Shown in pieces: positions 24,011 to 34,433 of a DNA stretch of 64,000 bases (positions are counted from its first letter, which is position 1; every line of letters begins with the position of its first letter). Position numbers and translations under genes: made by a program. The stretch is from Pochonia chlamydosporia 170. Taxonomy: Eukaryota; Ascomycota; Sordariomycetes; Hypocreales; Clavicipitaceae. The stretch is taken from NCBI RefSeq assembly GCF_001653235.2, contig NC_035793.1, forward strand, positions 1,984,001-2,048,000. The letters are read 5' to 3'. The notes below the pieces were generated by a model. The model ran no database searches. It was not told the origin of the DNA and saw only the letters and a program-made list of their open reading frames with translations.

Positions 24011-27000
24011 ATGTCCAGCTTCCTACGCAGCAAACAGGCGGGGATACAGAATGACTTGTCCGCGAGCATCCGGCCGGAGCTTCTCATGCCAGATGAGCAA
24101 GCTCGCTATGGCATAAATAGTCAGATCGGGTAGGTTGCGGGTTTCATGTTACCTACCTGTTCTTTCAATCTCGAAACTATACTGTAGAAACGAACCCTGA
24201 GTCGCTGATTTTTTTTCAATTTCCGTTGTAGATGCCTCGGATATGACCCGGTACAATCGCTCCTTGCCATCGGCACCAAGGAGACCAGGTTTGGCCCTGG
24301 CAAGATATCCGTCTTTGGCCAACGTCGAGTCCAGAAGACCTTGCAACCATCTCGTCCGACCTCGTTCCACTTCGTGCAATTCAGTGCCAACAAGATTGTG
24401 AGTTTGGACACAAAAAATGAACTTGGGCTTTGGGATTTGGACACGGGCTCTCGACTGGCGACTCAAGTCATTAGTGGTGGTACGGCCGTTGCCCTTGTAA
24501 CGGACCCTATGTTGGACTGGGCCTTTATTGGACTACAGAACGGTGAAGTTTTGGCATATGATCTTGATAGGAGAAACTTGGTCCGATCTTTCAGGTTACC
24601 CAACTTTTGGCACCAGAAAGACTCGTCTGGAAGGCCAGCACCTCTGATATGTATGTCTATGCATCCTAGGGATGCCGGCAAACTGTTACTCGGGTTTGCT
24701 CATGGCGCGGTCATCTACTCTTTCAAACAAAACAAACCGGTTCAGTTTCTGGAGTACGTACTCCCTGCCGGAGCACCGGGAGGCAATAGTTTGGGAATCG
24801 ACACAACACGTCGCCCTCGGCTCACACATGCCCTCTGGCATCCCTCAGGTACATTCATCGTTACAGCCCACGAAGATGGCAGTTTGGTTCTGTGGGACCC
24901 CAAGGAACAGAAAATTATTACCGCCCGGACATTGAAGGACAATGGTGTTCATCATCCGGCGCCAAACTCAGCCAAAACGTCGTTCTCTGAACCATTCACC
25001 AAGGTCGTATGGTGCTGCAAGGCAAACTGTGAGGATACCGGGTTGCTGGTAGCTGGTGGCGAAACTTCGAATACTTCCCCCAGAAACCTCACATTCATTG
25101 AACTCGGCTTGACGCCAATGTATACAACGTCATCATGGCAGGCCCTATCTGATTATTTTATGGGCAAACGGCAGGTGCCTCTGTCCCTACCACCTGGTGC
25201 GCAGGCGGTGGACTTTCTCCTCATTCCTCGCTCATCTCCTCATTTCGCCGGAGCCCAGGACCCCATTGCAGTCATTGTCCTTTTATCATCTGGTGAGCTC
25301 ATCACTATGAGCTTTCCTTCTGGATATCCAATCAGCCCCACAAACCAGCTTCACCCATCTATGTTCTTTGTTCACCCCTTCATAACAAAGGTCAATGTTT
25401 CCAGCCTGGAGCGTCCCCGATGGTTGACAATGACAGAGCGAAGAGACCAAGGCGAACCGTTGCTCAAGGGTGGTGCGGAAGCACAGAGACCGAAGAAGCG
25501 ATTTGAAGAGCGAACAATTATCCAGGCGGCACATGGTGACAGCACCATCCACATCTGGGACTCGGGTCATGCAGATGAGATTGAGAATGGTGGGCAACTG
25601 CAGGTTGACGTCGCGCGGACCTTGGATCGGTATGACGATATTGATATTACTGCAATGAGCATGTCCTCCGGCACGGGTGATTTTGCCGTAGGCACACGGA
25701 CAGGAGAAGCAATTGTTTACAAATGGGGTGGTAATCGATTCTATGGACGTGACGTCCCCCAACAACTGGATCCGAACCCAAAGGGTCTTACTGACATCAG
25801 TTCCCGTGCTGAGCCGACGCTGAAGGAGGGCCTTCAGCCGTATATTTTGTACGAAATGATGCAAGGTCCAATCACTGCGATTCAAGCTTCCAACGTCGGA
25901 TTTGTGGCAGTCGGGTCGGAATTAGGCTTCTTGACACTCATCGATCTTCGGGGCCCAAATATTTTCTACCAAGCTCCTATGACAGACTTTGCCAAGCAAG
26001 ACAAGAGGAGCTCCTTCTTCAAGAGAGAGCACCATCACCGCGCAAAGGACGAGCCCCAAAAGGAATGGCCCGTTGTTATTGAATTTGGAGTCATGACATT
26101 GGATGAGGATAAGTATTCAAGCATTTGTTGCTTCGTCGGAACTAACTTGGGGAAAGTCATTACATTCAAGCTGCTTCCTGCTGCTGGCGGCGCTTACACG
26201 GCGCAGCTAGCTGGCGTTGTTGTTTTTGATGGGGCAGTTATTTCCCTATCTCCTATTAATGCTCAAACCGGAAAGCCAGCATTGGCTACGGGTTCCATAG
26301 TTGGCTCCCTACGTGAAGGCAAGCAGGTGGACGGGGCTTTGGTAGCAGGTAAGAAGACGGCAATATTTGAAGCGCGCAATGTGACTAAAACAGGACGCAG
26401 TTACCGAAAAGGAGATGAGAGTATTCAGGCCTGCAACTTCAAAGGGCGCCTCCCGAGAATTCGATGACATACTATGCCGTGCAGCATCCGTTGCGGAACT
26501 CGAGCTTCAAGGGTTCGCCGTCGTGGCACTATTAGCCGACCAAAGTGTGCGTGCATACTCTATTCCAGGATTGAAGGATCTTGGAAAAGCAGAATTGCCA
26601 ATGATAGATCCAACCATGAGCAAATTATCGGTTGTAACGCAAACGGGCGACATCTTTGCCTGGACGGGGCCGAGTGAAATGAGCGTGATTCATGTCTGGG
26701 GGAGTGGCAAGCCGCTCCAGCAATCGCCAGACATCATGATCAATCCAGACCTACAATGCCCTCCACGACCAACAATCTCGAATGTGCAATGGATCTCTGG
26801 TACTCAATATGTTTCACCGTTGGACCTAGATGTCCTTGTCGGTGGCCCAGACAGACCTCCGAGCAAGAGAATGCTGGACGCTGCGGCTGCAGAGCGACGT
26901 GCAACAGCAGGAGGGACAGCTGCCGTAGCAGGTGGAGTAGCAGCGAGCCAAGAGACTTGGGGGTCATACCTGAGCCGTCAGGTCAATGAGAGGACGGAAA

Positions 27001-27134
27001 AGTTGACGTTTCTCAATAGCGGCGTAGACACCCTGCAAGACCAGAGCCAGGCGTGGGCAGACGATATCAACAAGTTTGTCAATCAGCAAAAGCGGAATTT
27101 GGTTATGGGAAGTATCAAGAGTAAATTTTTCTGA
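24011..27134 (+). CDS. sro7: Sro7/tomosyn-type exocytosis regulator (Lgl family)
   Basis: WD-repeat protein of the lethal-giant-larvae/tomosyn/Sro7 family, which binds plasma-membrane Q-SNAREs and Rab Sec4-type effectors in polarised exocytosis. Exons are 24011-24129, 24232-26348 and 26401-27134, giving 989 residues. The N-terminus (SSFLRSKQAGIQNDLSASI) leads into two WD40-like propellers (examples VSLDTKNELGLWDLDTGSRL, TAHEDGSLVLWDPKEQ). The apparent frame break near 26.4 kb is a 52-nt intron (GTAAGA to GACGCAG); splicing gives the conserved LVAVTEKEMRVFRPATSKGA. The C-terminal 60 residues form an R-SNARE-like helix (VNERTEKLTFLNSGVDTLQD, then QSQAWADDINKF). Its arginine at 943 aligns with the zero-layer Arg of VAMP. 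Such a tail is known in tomosyn but not described for yeast Sro7. Confidence 0.93.
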
Positions 27135-27374
27135 GGAACTAGTCGTTGCTAGCGTTGTTACGGAAAGTGGCGTTAACTGTAGAAATATATTGAAATGTCT
27201 TAGCTTTCACGTGTTTGCTCAATATACCCCGTGCAATCCGTTCGGTGTGTTCAAATGAGAGACATGTCAATGAATACGTGGAAGGGGTGAAACACGGCGC
27301 AGAAGATGTCTTTCAGTTTTGTGTGGACACATTATCAAATAACATGCGAGATGGGTCACAACGAGCGTAAGATC

Positions 27375-28967
27375 TCATATTGATTCCAAGGACGGATCCT
27401 CCTCAAACAGCAAGTCAACCGCGGCCATGGCCTTGACCGAAGCCGTAAAGTCGCACCAGTAGCCACCGTTTACCTTGCACATAATTTGTGCATTAACTAC
27501 AATCATCAGCAGTGATCGACATCAACGTCTCTGCATAACGAGAAAACATGGGCTCATTTGGAACTTACACCTCGTAGGATTCTTCCTCTCCAGCGAATGG
27601 CCATACACTACGGGAAACGATCCGTATTGTTGTTCGGCTTTGTTCCCATTCGCATCCGGTTTGAGCACAACTGGCCTGAAATCTAAATCCCTCCACGCAC
27701 CGCACCAGTTGGTGATGCCGTAACTCGTCTCCCACGGCTCAATGATGTGAATGCTCTCTCCCTGGCGAACCATTTCGTGCAGCACAGTCAGATTTCGTAC
27801 TATGGTGTCTGGCTTTAAGCCCTCTATTACGGAGAGTCGATGGTCCATAGCAATATCGAATAGGGGAGTGGTTTTGGTCATGGGGACGCGGAATGAGGAC
27901 CAGAGAACGGCGTTGTGTAGATACGGCTTCTCTTGGGGCAGGGACGGGAGGCGTCCGCGGACTATGGATGTTAGTGTGTTTATGTGATGGGCATTGGGGC
28001 GAAGTTACCATTTAAAGCTGAGCTGCATGTTACCCATTTTGGGGATTTGCGAGCAAGATATGTCAACTGCGATTGTTAGTGTGTGGTGAGGATTTTATTC
28101 TCGGCGGATATATACCTTGAGGAGGAGGGCGGAAATTACATCTCCGTTTGTAAGGGTAAGCTGTTTGCCGGACTCTTTTATCTTATCGTTGAATTTCGTT
28201 CTCAGATTGTCGATTAGTGTGGTAGGGAGGTATAAAACCCTACGAATCTCCTTCTTATTCACCATCAGTTCTGGAACCATTCCCATGACGCCGCCGAGGG
28301 TGTCACGCTTTCCTTTCAAGCGATATCTCCCCTTTACTTTCAGTTCCTTTCTCGACAAGTTAGGGTCACCGTCCAATGAGCCTGCGTCGAGTTCCAGAAA
28401 CGGAGTTGGTTCCTGTCCAGACGCAACTTGCAGCCATGCCCTGACCACGCTCCCAAAACCCATTTGGTCGCCAACTGAATGGGGGAGGTTCAGCGCAAGT
28501 ACAGTCCCATTCGTGTACTTCACAATGTGAACTAATAGAAGTGGACAGCCGGGCTTTTCGTCCTTTCGAAGCACCGGCCACCCCTGGGGTGTTATTCGAG
28601 CTTCGATTTCAGGGATGGAAAGGGGTCCAAAGGACGGACCCGTTTCTGCGGGCACGGATTGCGGGATCAGGCTTGCTGCTTCGAGGGTTGTGTCGTGTGT
28701 GCTGGTGGACCAGTCGAAGAGGATGTAGTTTTCTGGAAATGGTTGTGGGAGGTGGTATTCTAGATAGTTGGTTGATTTGTTCCTATGTAACCTGGCGCCG
28801 AGAATGGGCAAGTGTTTCCGGATGAGTGTGTCCAGCGAGGATTTGAGAAGTTCATGGTTGAGAGAGTCGTGGAAGAGGAAGAATAGGAGGGAGCGGATAT
28901 TGTCCATGGGTTTGAATTGGTCGTTTAACCCGAGTGGTATGACTTTGATGTTGTGTCCTGTGGTCAT
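27375..28967 (-). CDS. BAHD-like HXXXD acyltransferase
   Basis: Fungal 'transferase family' enzyme, probably moving an acyl group from acyl-CoA to an alcohol or amine of a secondary metabolite. The substrate is unknown. Exons are 28967-28116, 28066-28009, 27961-27569 and 27496-27375, giving 474 residues, within the normal range. The catalytic motif is LPHSVGDQMG (His163, Asp167). The N-terminal SLLFFLFHDSLNHELLKSSL and LPILGARLHR stretches are typical. The usual C-terminal DFGWG motif is replaced by a weaker LDFRPVV (after WCGAWRD), so activity may be altered or the enzyme belongs to a divergent clade. The C-terminus is set by a 72-nt intron and ends FEEDPSLESI. It lies at the border of a gene-poor segment and is divergent from a small secreted protein gene. 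No other biosynthetic enzyme is adjacent, so cluster membership is not supported. Confidence 0.85.
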
Positions 28968-31194
28968 GTTTGCTAATGGGATTGGGTGTAGATGTGTCTG
29001 CTGTAAGTTGTAAGTCGAGTCGAACGAGTGATTGATGGGTTTGAATCATTACCAATGGGGATTGAAGAGGATTTGGGAGGTAGCTAGACGCATGAAGTTC
29101 TTTATACATGATTATTTGAAGGCGCTATGCCTCGTACTTGCTTCACTAAGCACTAATTCGTGGCTTGACGCCTTGTCCTTCGGGGAACGCGCCATGGTTG
29201 GCCATTGCGGTTAATTGGATGTTTGCTGTTGGTTTAACCACACCTTGGCCTTCGGAGATTGGATGCCGTGATTGAGTGGATTGTTCATCATCGGCGGAGT
29301 TGGCTTCTGCAAGGCTGTTTTCATGATAGGGCTGCACCTGAATGACGCCAATGACGGTTACCTGTAGGTCGGCTGCCATGGACTTTTGATAGAGTTTTGC
29401 GGCGGTGAATATGAATTGTTTAATTTTTCAATAAATCTACTACTAATAGTAAATGTGCATTACTATCGCATCTTTTGATGTGTTGAAGTGTCATTACCAT
29501 GCCCCGAAATATGTGGACATGGTGTTGAGCCTAATTAGGCAATATCAAGGCGCCGTATTCGTATCCGGCCCATAACCGAGCAGGATGATATGACAATCCT
29601 CACAATTAAAAGATCCATTGTACTGTTCAGGGGCCTCAAAATATTGAGGTACTGCGCTCTTTTGCGAGGTGACTCGTACCGCGACGCGGTTGTAGCCCCA
29701 GTGCGTCTCATCAATTGATCCCTTTAAATGTGCGAAGGCGCAAGCAAAGTATTTGCCCTAGAGGACCTTTATTAGGTCCGTTCTACCTACCCAGGTATGC
29801 ATGCACTACCTAACAGCGCAAAGAAGGTAACGGGCAATGATTAGCCATAACAGCTGACCTCTCCTTTTGTGGTAAGATCGGCGGGTAGTATATACCCCTA
29901 AGTTTGTGGTGAAGTATTGGCTTACATGCTAGTTTGCGACACGCTTGCACGCTTGCACACTCAAAGACCCCGGAAGTAAAATTGACCATGCGCAACAGCT
30001 TCACAGCTCTCAAATTCTGTGGGATAGACTTTGGCTTGTATGAAATGCAAAAGCTCTTCTCCAACGCTCGCATGTTGGACAATTTGCGCGGCGCGTCCGT
30101 TGCTGGGGCGGCTTCCTCTGCCTGTGAGTCGGTCTCTTTTCTCAAGATGGTCGCCGACATGCCAACAGTTGGGATTACCATTAGACATCTGAATTATCAC
30201 GTAGCTTCTTGACCACTCGCTATTAGATATTACAGGAAGTGGAGACTTGAACAAATTCGAGAACGTTGTGTTGTCGAGGCGGAACAATTAGTCAGGTTTT
30301 GTAGCTTCAACGGCACGTATAACTAACAAAGAGACAATCCATCTGACGGTTCAGACTTGAATTCGGCCTGAATATCACTGGAAACTGCTTAACTAAGACG
30401 GCTGGAGAAACTTTTTGTGCCTGAGCCGTTCATTTCGCAACAACTCCGTGGTGTTTCTATCCAAAGGCTCGACTGAGGGAAGAATTCTGTGTAACCAAGC
30501 TGAACACGAGTATGTCACCAGTTTCAGCTTCCCTTCGAAACTGGTTGGCCGGTTAAAACAGCTGGCGTACTGTTGAGAATGGCTTCCCGCGTTAAAGATG
30601 GAGGCATGTCTCACATATGGTGTCGGGTTCTCGACTTCTTTACATTCCACACCTAGCTTGTGGTCACATACCCTGACTTGCAACTTCTCGGGTATGGAGG
30701 CGCATGTCAAGTGTCACTGTTTGAAGTAGGAGCCAAGAACGGCACCTAGCTTCTCCCGCTCTGTGTCTTGGAGGCCGGAATATGCCGATGCTCCATGTTT
30801 CGGCAAACATGCATTGCCGCGACTACATCTAACGTCAGGCATGTTATTCCTAGACTCTCTGTTCTAGACCGGCGGCAGTCGAGAGCGGTAAAAGTGAATT
30901 ATTTGAGAATCACGTAAGTTTATTACGGATGAAATGGGACGAGGGGGAAGAATGATATCTTGGAATCTGTATTGTACTGAGTCGGTTGCAAACTACCAGT
31001 GTTTGGAGACACCTATACGCAAACAGGCTAGCTGAAGCGGAAAACAACAGCCGGGCTACTTGCTATAAGTGAGCCCTTTCTCTTCAACCTTCTTTAGCCA
31101 AGGGACAGCTGCTGACAAGCCAAGTCTTTAAGAACGTTGAATTTACTCATCATACATATCACAGGCCCTCAAATCCTAACCACTAATCGCCATC
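28968..31194. other. AT-rich intergenic stretch upstream of acyltransferase and secreted protein genes
   Basis: 2.2 kb, visibly richer in A and T than flanking genes. Short overlapping frames exist on both strands at about 29810-30210, but neither shows a recognisable domain. A TATAAG at 31063 is a candidate core promoter element for the following small gene. Confidence 0.55.
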
Positions 31195-31573
31195 ATGAAG
31201 TTCTTCTACGTTGCCGCTCTCTTTGCTCCCGCTATCCTGGCCGCTGCCGGGGACACGAGGAGCCTTCAGGAAAGGCAGATTTCACACGAGGCAATAGACC
31301 TCCTGATCAGAGACTGGGTGTTACAGATCAAGGAGAATGTAAGATTATCTGCGCACAGGGTTGGGAATTAACCAAATCACCACTAACGCGTTAGTCTCTC
31401 AGTGCCCTCAGATTCCTAGGGAATGCACGGACGGCCTTGACAAATTTGTCGACGGTGTCGCGAAGGGTGTTCAGACCTTCAGCCTAAGTGACATCGTAAA
31501 CTCCCTTAGTGACTTCTTTAGCTCTCTGTCTGGGGCTGAGGGCTGTGTTTCCAAGCTCGTTGGGTGTCTCTAG
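31195..31573 (+). CDS. Small secreted cysteine-containing protein (effector-like)
   Basis: Two exons, 31195-31338 and 31403-31573, give 104 residues. The 64-nt intron runs from GTAAGA to CTCTCAG and joins KEN to CPQ in phase 0. Residues 1 to about 17 (MKFFYVAALFAPAILAA) are a clear signal peptide. The mature part has four cysteines: CPQIPREC, EGC and GCL at the very end. They could form two disulfides around a helical middle (GLDKFVDGVAKGVQTF, LSDIVNSLSDFFSSL). I do not recognise a family. Small size, signal peptide, even cysteine number and an isolated AT-rich location fit candidate effector or cell-surface proteins of plant- or insect-associated fungi, but function is inference only. The intron-retained reading ends shortly after exon 1. 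Confidence 0.72.
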
Positions 31574-32349
31574 ACGTTGAATCCTGGTATTGCTGGTGGC
31601 ATGCCTGAGGGTGCGTCAGCTGCTGCCCCTATTTTCCAGTTCTCTTGTACGATGGGTGGGTTAAGGATGAGAACTGTGGTTAGGAAGGCTTGGCCAACTG
31701 GGGATGGAGTAGCAAATCTGATAGGAAGCAATGCGTGCCAAGGACTCTTCGGATTAGGCCTTTACAAGATTAGTGAATAAGAGCATCTGAATATCCTTTA
31801 CCTCACTTACATGTATTGTCACGTAGGAGGAGGGGCTCTACTCTGTACTCACGTTTGCGGTTGTCCAGTATGTGATATTCAAAATTTCTCACGATAAAAG
31901 CCGGCATTGCCGGCCGTTATGTAAATTAGTGGTCGGAGAGTCTTGACCAACAGTTTGGCGACCTGACTCTAGTATGTCTTATGTTAGATGGTCGATGACC
32001 GGACTTCCCCTGCCTCAAATTACTCATGGTTCCTACTCTTCTATTGCAGTGTCGAAAGAATATGCTCCACCAAGAAGACAAAGGGCAGCATGCGGCTTGT
32101 TACAGGTATACATGTATTCGGTCACCACTAAAGTATGCTGGAGAGAATTTCTCGGCATTTGCAAACCTTTGTTGGTGGTTTCAATGACTGTTGCATTCAA
32201 ACGAACTGGAAATATCTGGCGGCTGCAGCAATTGGAATCTCAAAAGCATTCCATGGCATGCTACGAAACGCTTTTCTAAAGGCATCTTGGATTAATCCTG
32301 TTGATTCCGCCAAATATGACGTAATTTAGCATGTTGGTTCTTATGGTAG

Positions 32350-32628
32350 ATACCGGAGACGCTGGGAGCATTCAATGCTGCCTACACAAAGAAGCAAAAG
32401 CCACTTGAGGGAGCCCAGCTGGAGCTTAGTCGTGTGCGCAAGTCGGTGCAGTTTTTCCGGGACAAGACGTAGCAACTGAAATGGCGCACCTCCATGCCCT
32501 TGATCTACTTTGAGCTTAAGCAGAAAGTGTCCAAGTACGTTGTGTTTATGGACGCCTGCGCCACCTCTGGTCGAGAAACGAAGAGGTCGGCCAGGAAGCC
32601 AGGCACTTTCTCGCAACACACCGATTAG
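32350..32628 (+). pseudogene. Decayed coding-like fragment with internal stop
   Basis: One frame reads continuously coding-like on both sides of a single TAG at 32470-32472. Before it are PETLGAFNAAYTKKQKPLEG and LSRVRKSVQFFRDKT; after it are QLKWRTSMPLIYFELKQKVS and YVVFMDACATSGRETK, ending at a TAG near 32627. Third positions are GC-biased, unlike the surrounding AT-rich DNA. The TAG could have arisen from CAG by one C-to-T change in a CpA context, as repeat-induced point mutation would do. A frame just upstream (32135-32329, another phase) may belong to the same remnant. No family is recognised, so this may also be chance. Confidence 0.35.
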
Positions 32629-33819
32629 ACCGTCGGTTCAGGTAAAGAGAGGGCATGAAAACATTATTCACTGTGGTGCCCGGGGGATTGGTTGATGTTG
32701 GTTGTCATTGCTGGCGGTGTCTTAGCCCTTGGCCTTCTCTTTAGCCATGTTCAGTGTACAGTACCAGCATCATATGGTGCTTGTGTTCACGATGACATGC
32801 AGCCGCAGCCTTTGAAAATGAAGTTTTCAAAAGATAGATATAACTCAAGTCCGGGTAGTCTAGTGTCCAGTCATGAAGCTCCGACGGCACAGAGAAACAT
32901 ATGCTGGGATATTGGCAAGCTTTGATTCGTAAAACAATGAGGCTTCACAATTCACCTATTTACCATAGATACTAGTAAACTAAACCAAGCTCTGCCATGA
33001 CCCAAACAACCCTGTTCCTGACGAGCCCTGTGTACGTTTCTCGGCCCGACAAGCGCCAATTCGATCATGATCGCCACCCGCGCCAATCCAACCCACCGCC
33101 GCCGGCAGAGGCGGGTCATATATGGTTCTGTGGCAGCATGGAATATTTGTCTACTGCCGAGTATACAGTAGGTTTTCATGGTATATAACGGTGTTCAGCC
33201 TGGTGGGATGGTACTTTTGAGACCCGTCGGGGGTTGCTTTGTAACCCTTGTAGGATGACGAGCTGCAGGAGTGGACATGGATTTCTAGCAGCGTCTTGTA
33301 AACCTCATTTTGACAGAGAATAGGACCGATTAACGGTCAAGTCTTCATCCCTATAGTCGTAAGATGATTTGAAGATTTTGCATTGGACAGCAAGGAGCTC
33401 TGGCTGACAAAGTTGGAGGGAGAACCGTGTCAAGTATCACGTAATTTCAGACGGGACAGGGAATTTTCATTTGCCTTGTATACATGTGTACCTGAGCCAC
33501 TGAGCCTTGTGCTATTGGGGAGGCGTTGAGGCGTTAACTTGTGCAACAACCCGCATGAACTTGGAGCGCCATTCTTTCTGTTTGCCAGCTTGAATTAAAC
33601 ACAGTGCTAACCCTATCCATAGCTTGTAGAGAAAAGTTCCTCTCCGTCGAGCTTAATAGAAGGGTTTCCTTTGCAAGTCTTTTAATAAACATTTTTATGT
33701 TCATAAACTCCTATTCACCCTGACTTTGCGCAGGATTGTCAATCAGAGTTGTTGCCCGAGATTGATGTCTGTCTTGGAGCTTCAACAATGTGTGGTCAAG
33801 TAAAGTACCAGTTAAGTTA

Positions 33820-33871
33820 CCCCGCAGCCACAGCCAAATGAGTATGACCTGGTCCATGCAAACTTGCGGGG
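33820..33871. promoter_or_regulatory. Pair of inverted GCGGGG (CreA-like) sites upstream of GH31
   Basis: CCCCGC at 33820-33825 and GCGGGG at 33866-33871 match the short CreA/Mig1 consensus SYGGRG, in opposite orientation about 40 bp apart and roughly 600 bp before the GH31 start. Carbon catabolite repression of an alpha-glucosidase would make sense, but the motif is short and could be chance. Confidence 0.3.
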
Positions 33872-34298
33872 AAGCGGAGACTCCGCACTCGACTCCCTCC
33901 TACAATCCACATCCACTCCCATTGCACCAGACTTCACTTCAATGTTCCACTTCACCAATCTAAAATGAACCACCATCAGCATTGGCCATTCTTCAGCCAC
34001 TCGACATAAACCCACCATCAATCACCCCTTGCCCGGCTCTTGAGTCTTGACACGACCTGCCGAACCTTCTCCACGTCATACCCACGATCTGCAGTTTCTT
34101 CTCAATGCGTCCAAGCTAAAAGTATTGAGGTTGCTCCTGCAGACTCGAACTGTCGTGTATTCGGTCCGTTACACATGTACGCACAGTTGGCTAGCAAGGG
34201 ACCGGGACAATCTAACTCTTGCTTGGACTCGACGTCGGAGAATCCAACCAGAAGATTCACACAATTCTCCGACCTGCATGCCCTTTGCAAGCATCGCG

Positions 34299-34304
34299 TA
34301 TAAA
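34299..34304 (+). promoter_or_regulatory. TATA box candidate of the GH31 gene
   Basis: TATAAA followed by TGCGCC, 130 bp before the chosen ATG, is at a plausible distance for a fungal core promoter with a leader of about 100 nt. Confidence 0.4.
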
Positions 34305-34433
34305 TGCGCCGTAGGTGCCGCGTGGTCTACAGGTCCGGTGACCGCCCCCTGCAGTCGCACTCATTCTTCAAGACTCTCCTTCTTGTGAACACTCGTCTCA
34401 AGATTCTTGCCTAGGCGTACGAGACGCGCGACA

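Larger units (their letters stand above)
31574..34433. other. Gene-poor stretch upstream of the GH31 gene
   Basis: 2.9 kb without an intact gene. It holds one decayed coding-like fragment (listed separately), short hydrophobic frames with no supporting structure, and the GH31 promoter at its right end. Confidence 0.55.

Noticed and set aside
26349..26470. Apparent frameshift in the sro7-like gene
   Set aside because: A 52-nt GT-AG intron restores the conserved reading across the break, so the gene is intact.
29810..30212. Overlapping frames on both strands in AT-rich DNA
   Set aside because: One plus-strand stretch (FTALKFCGIDFG) faintly recalls an acyltransferase tail, but neither side continues the similarity and no gene structure could be built.
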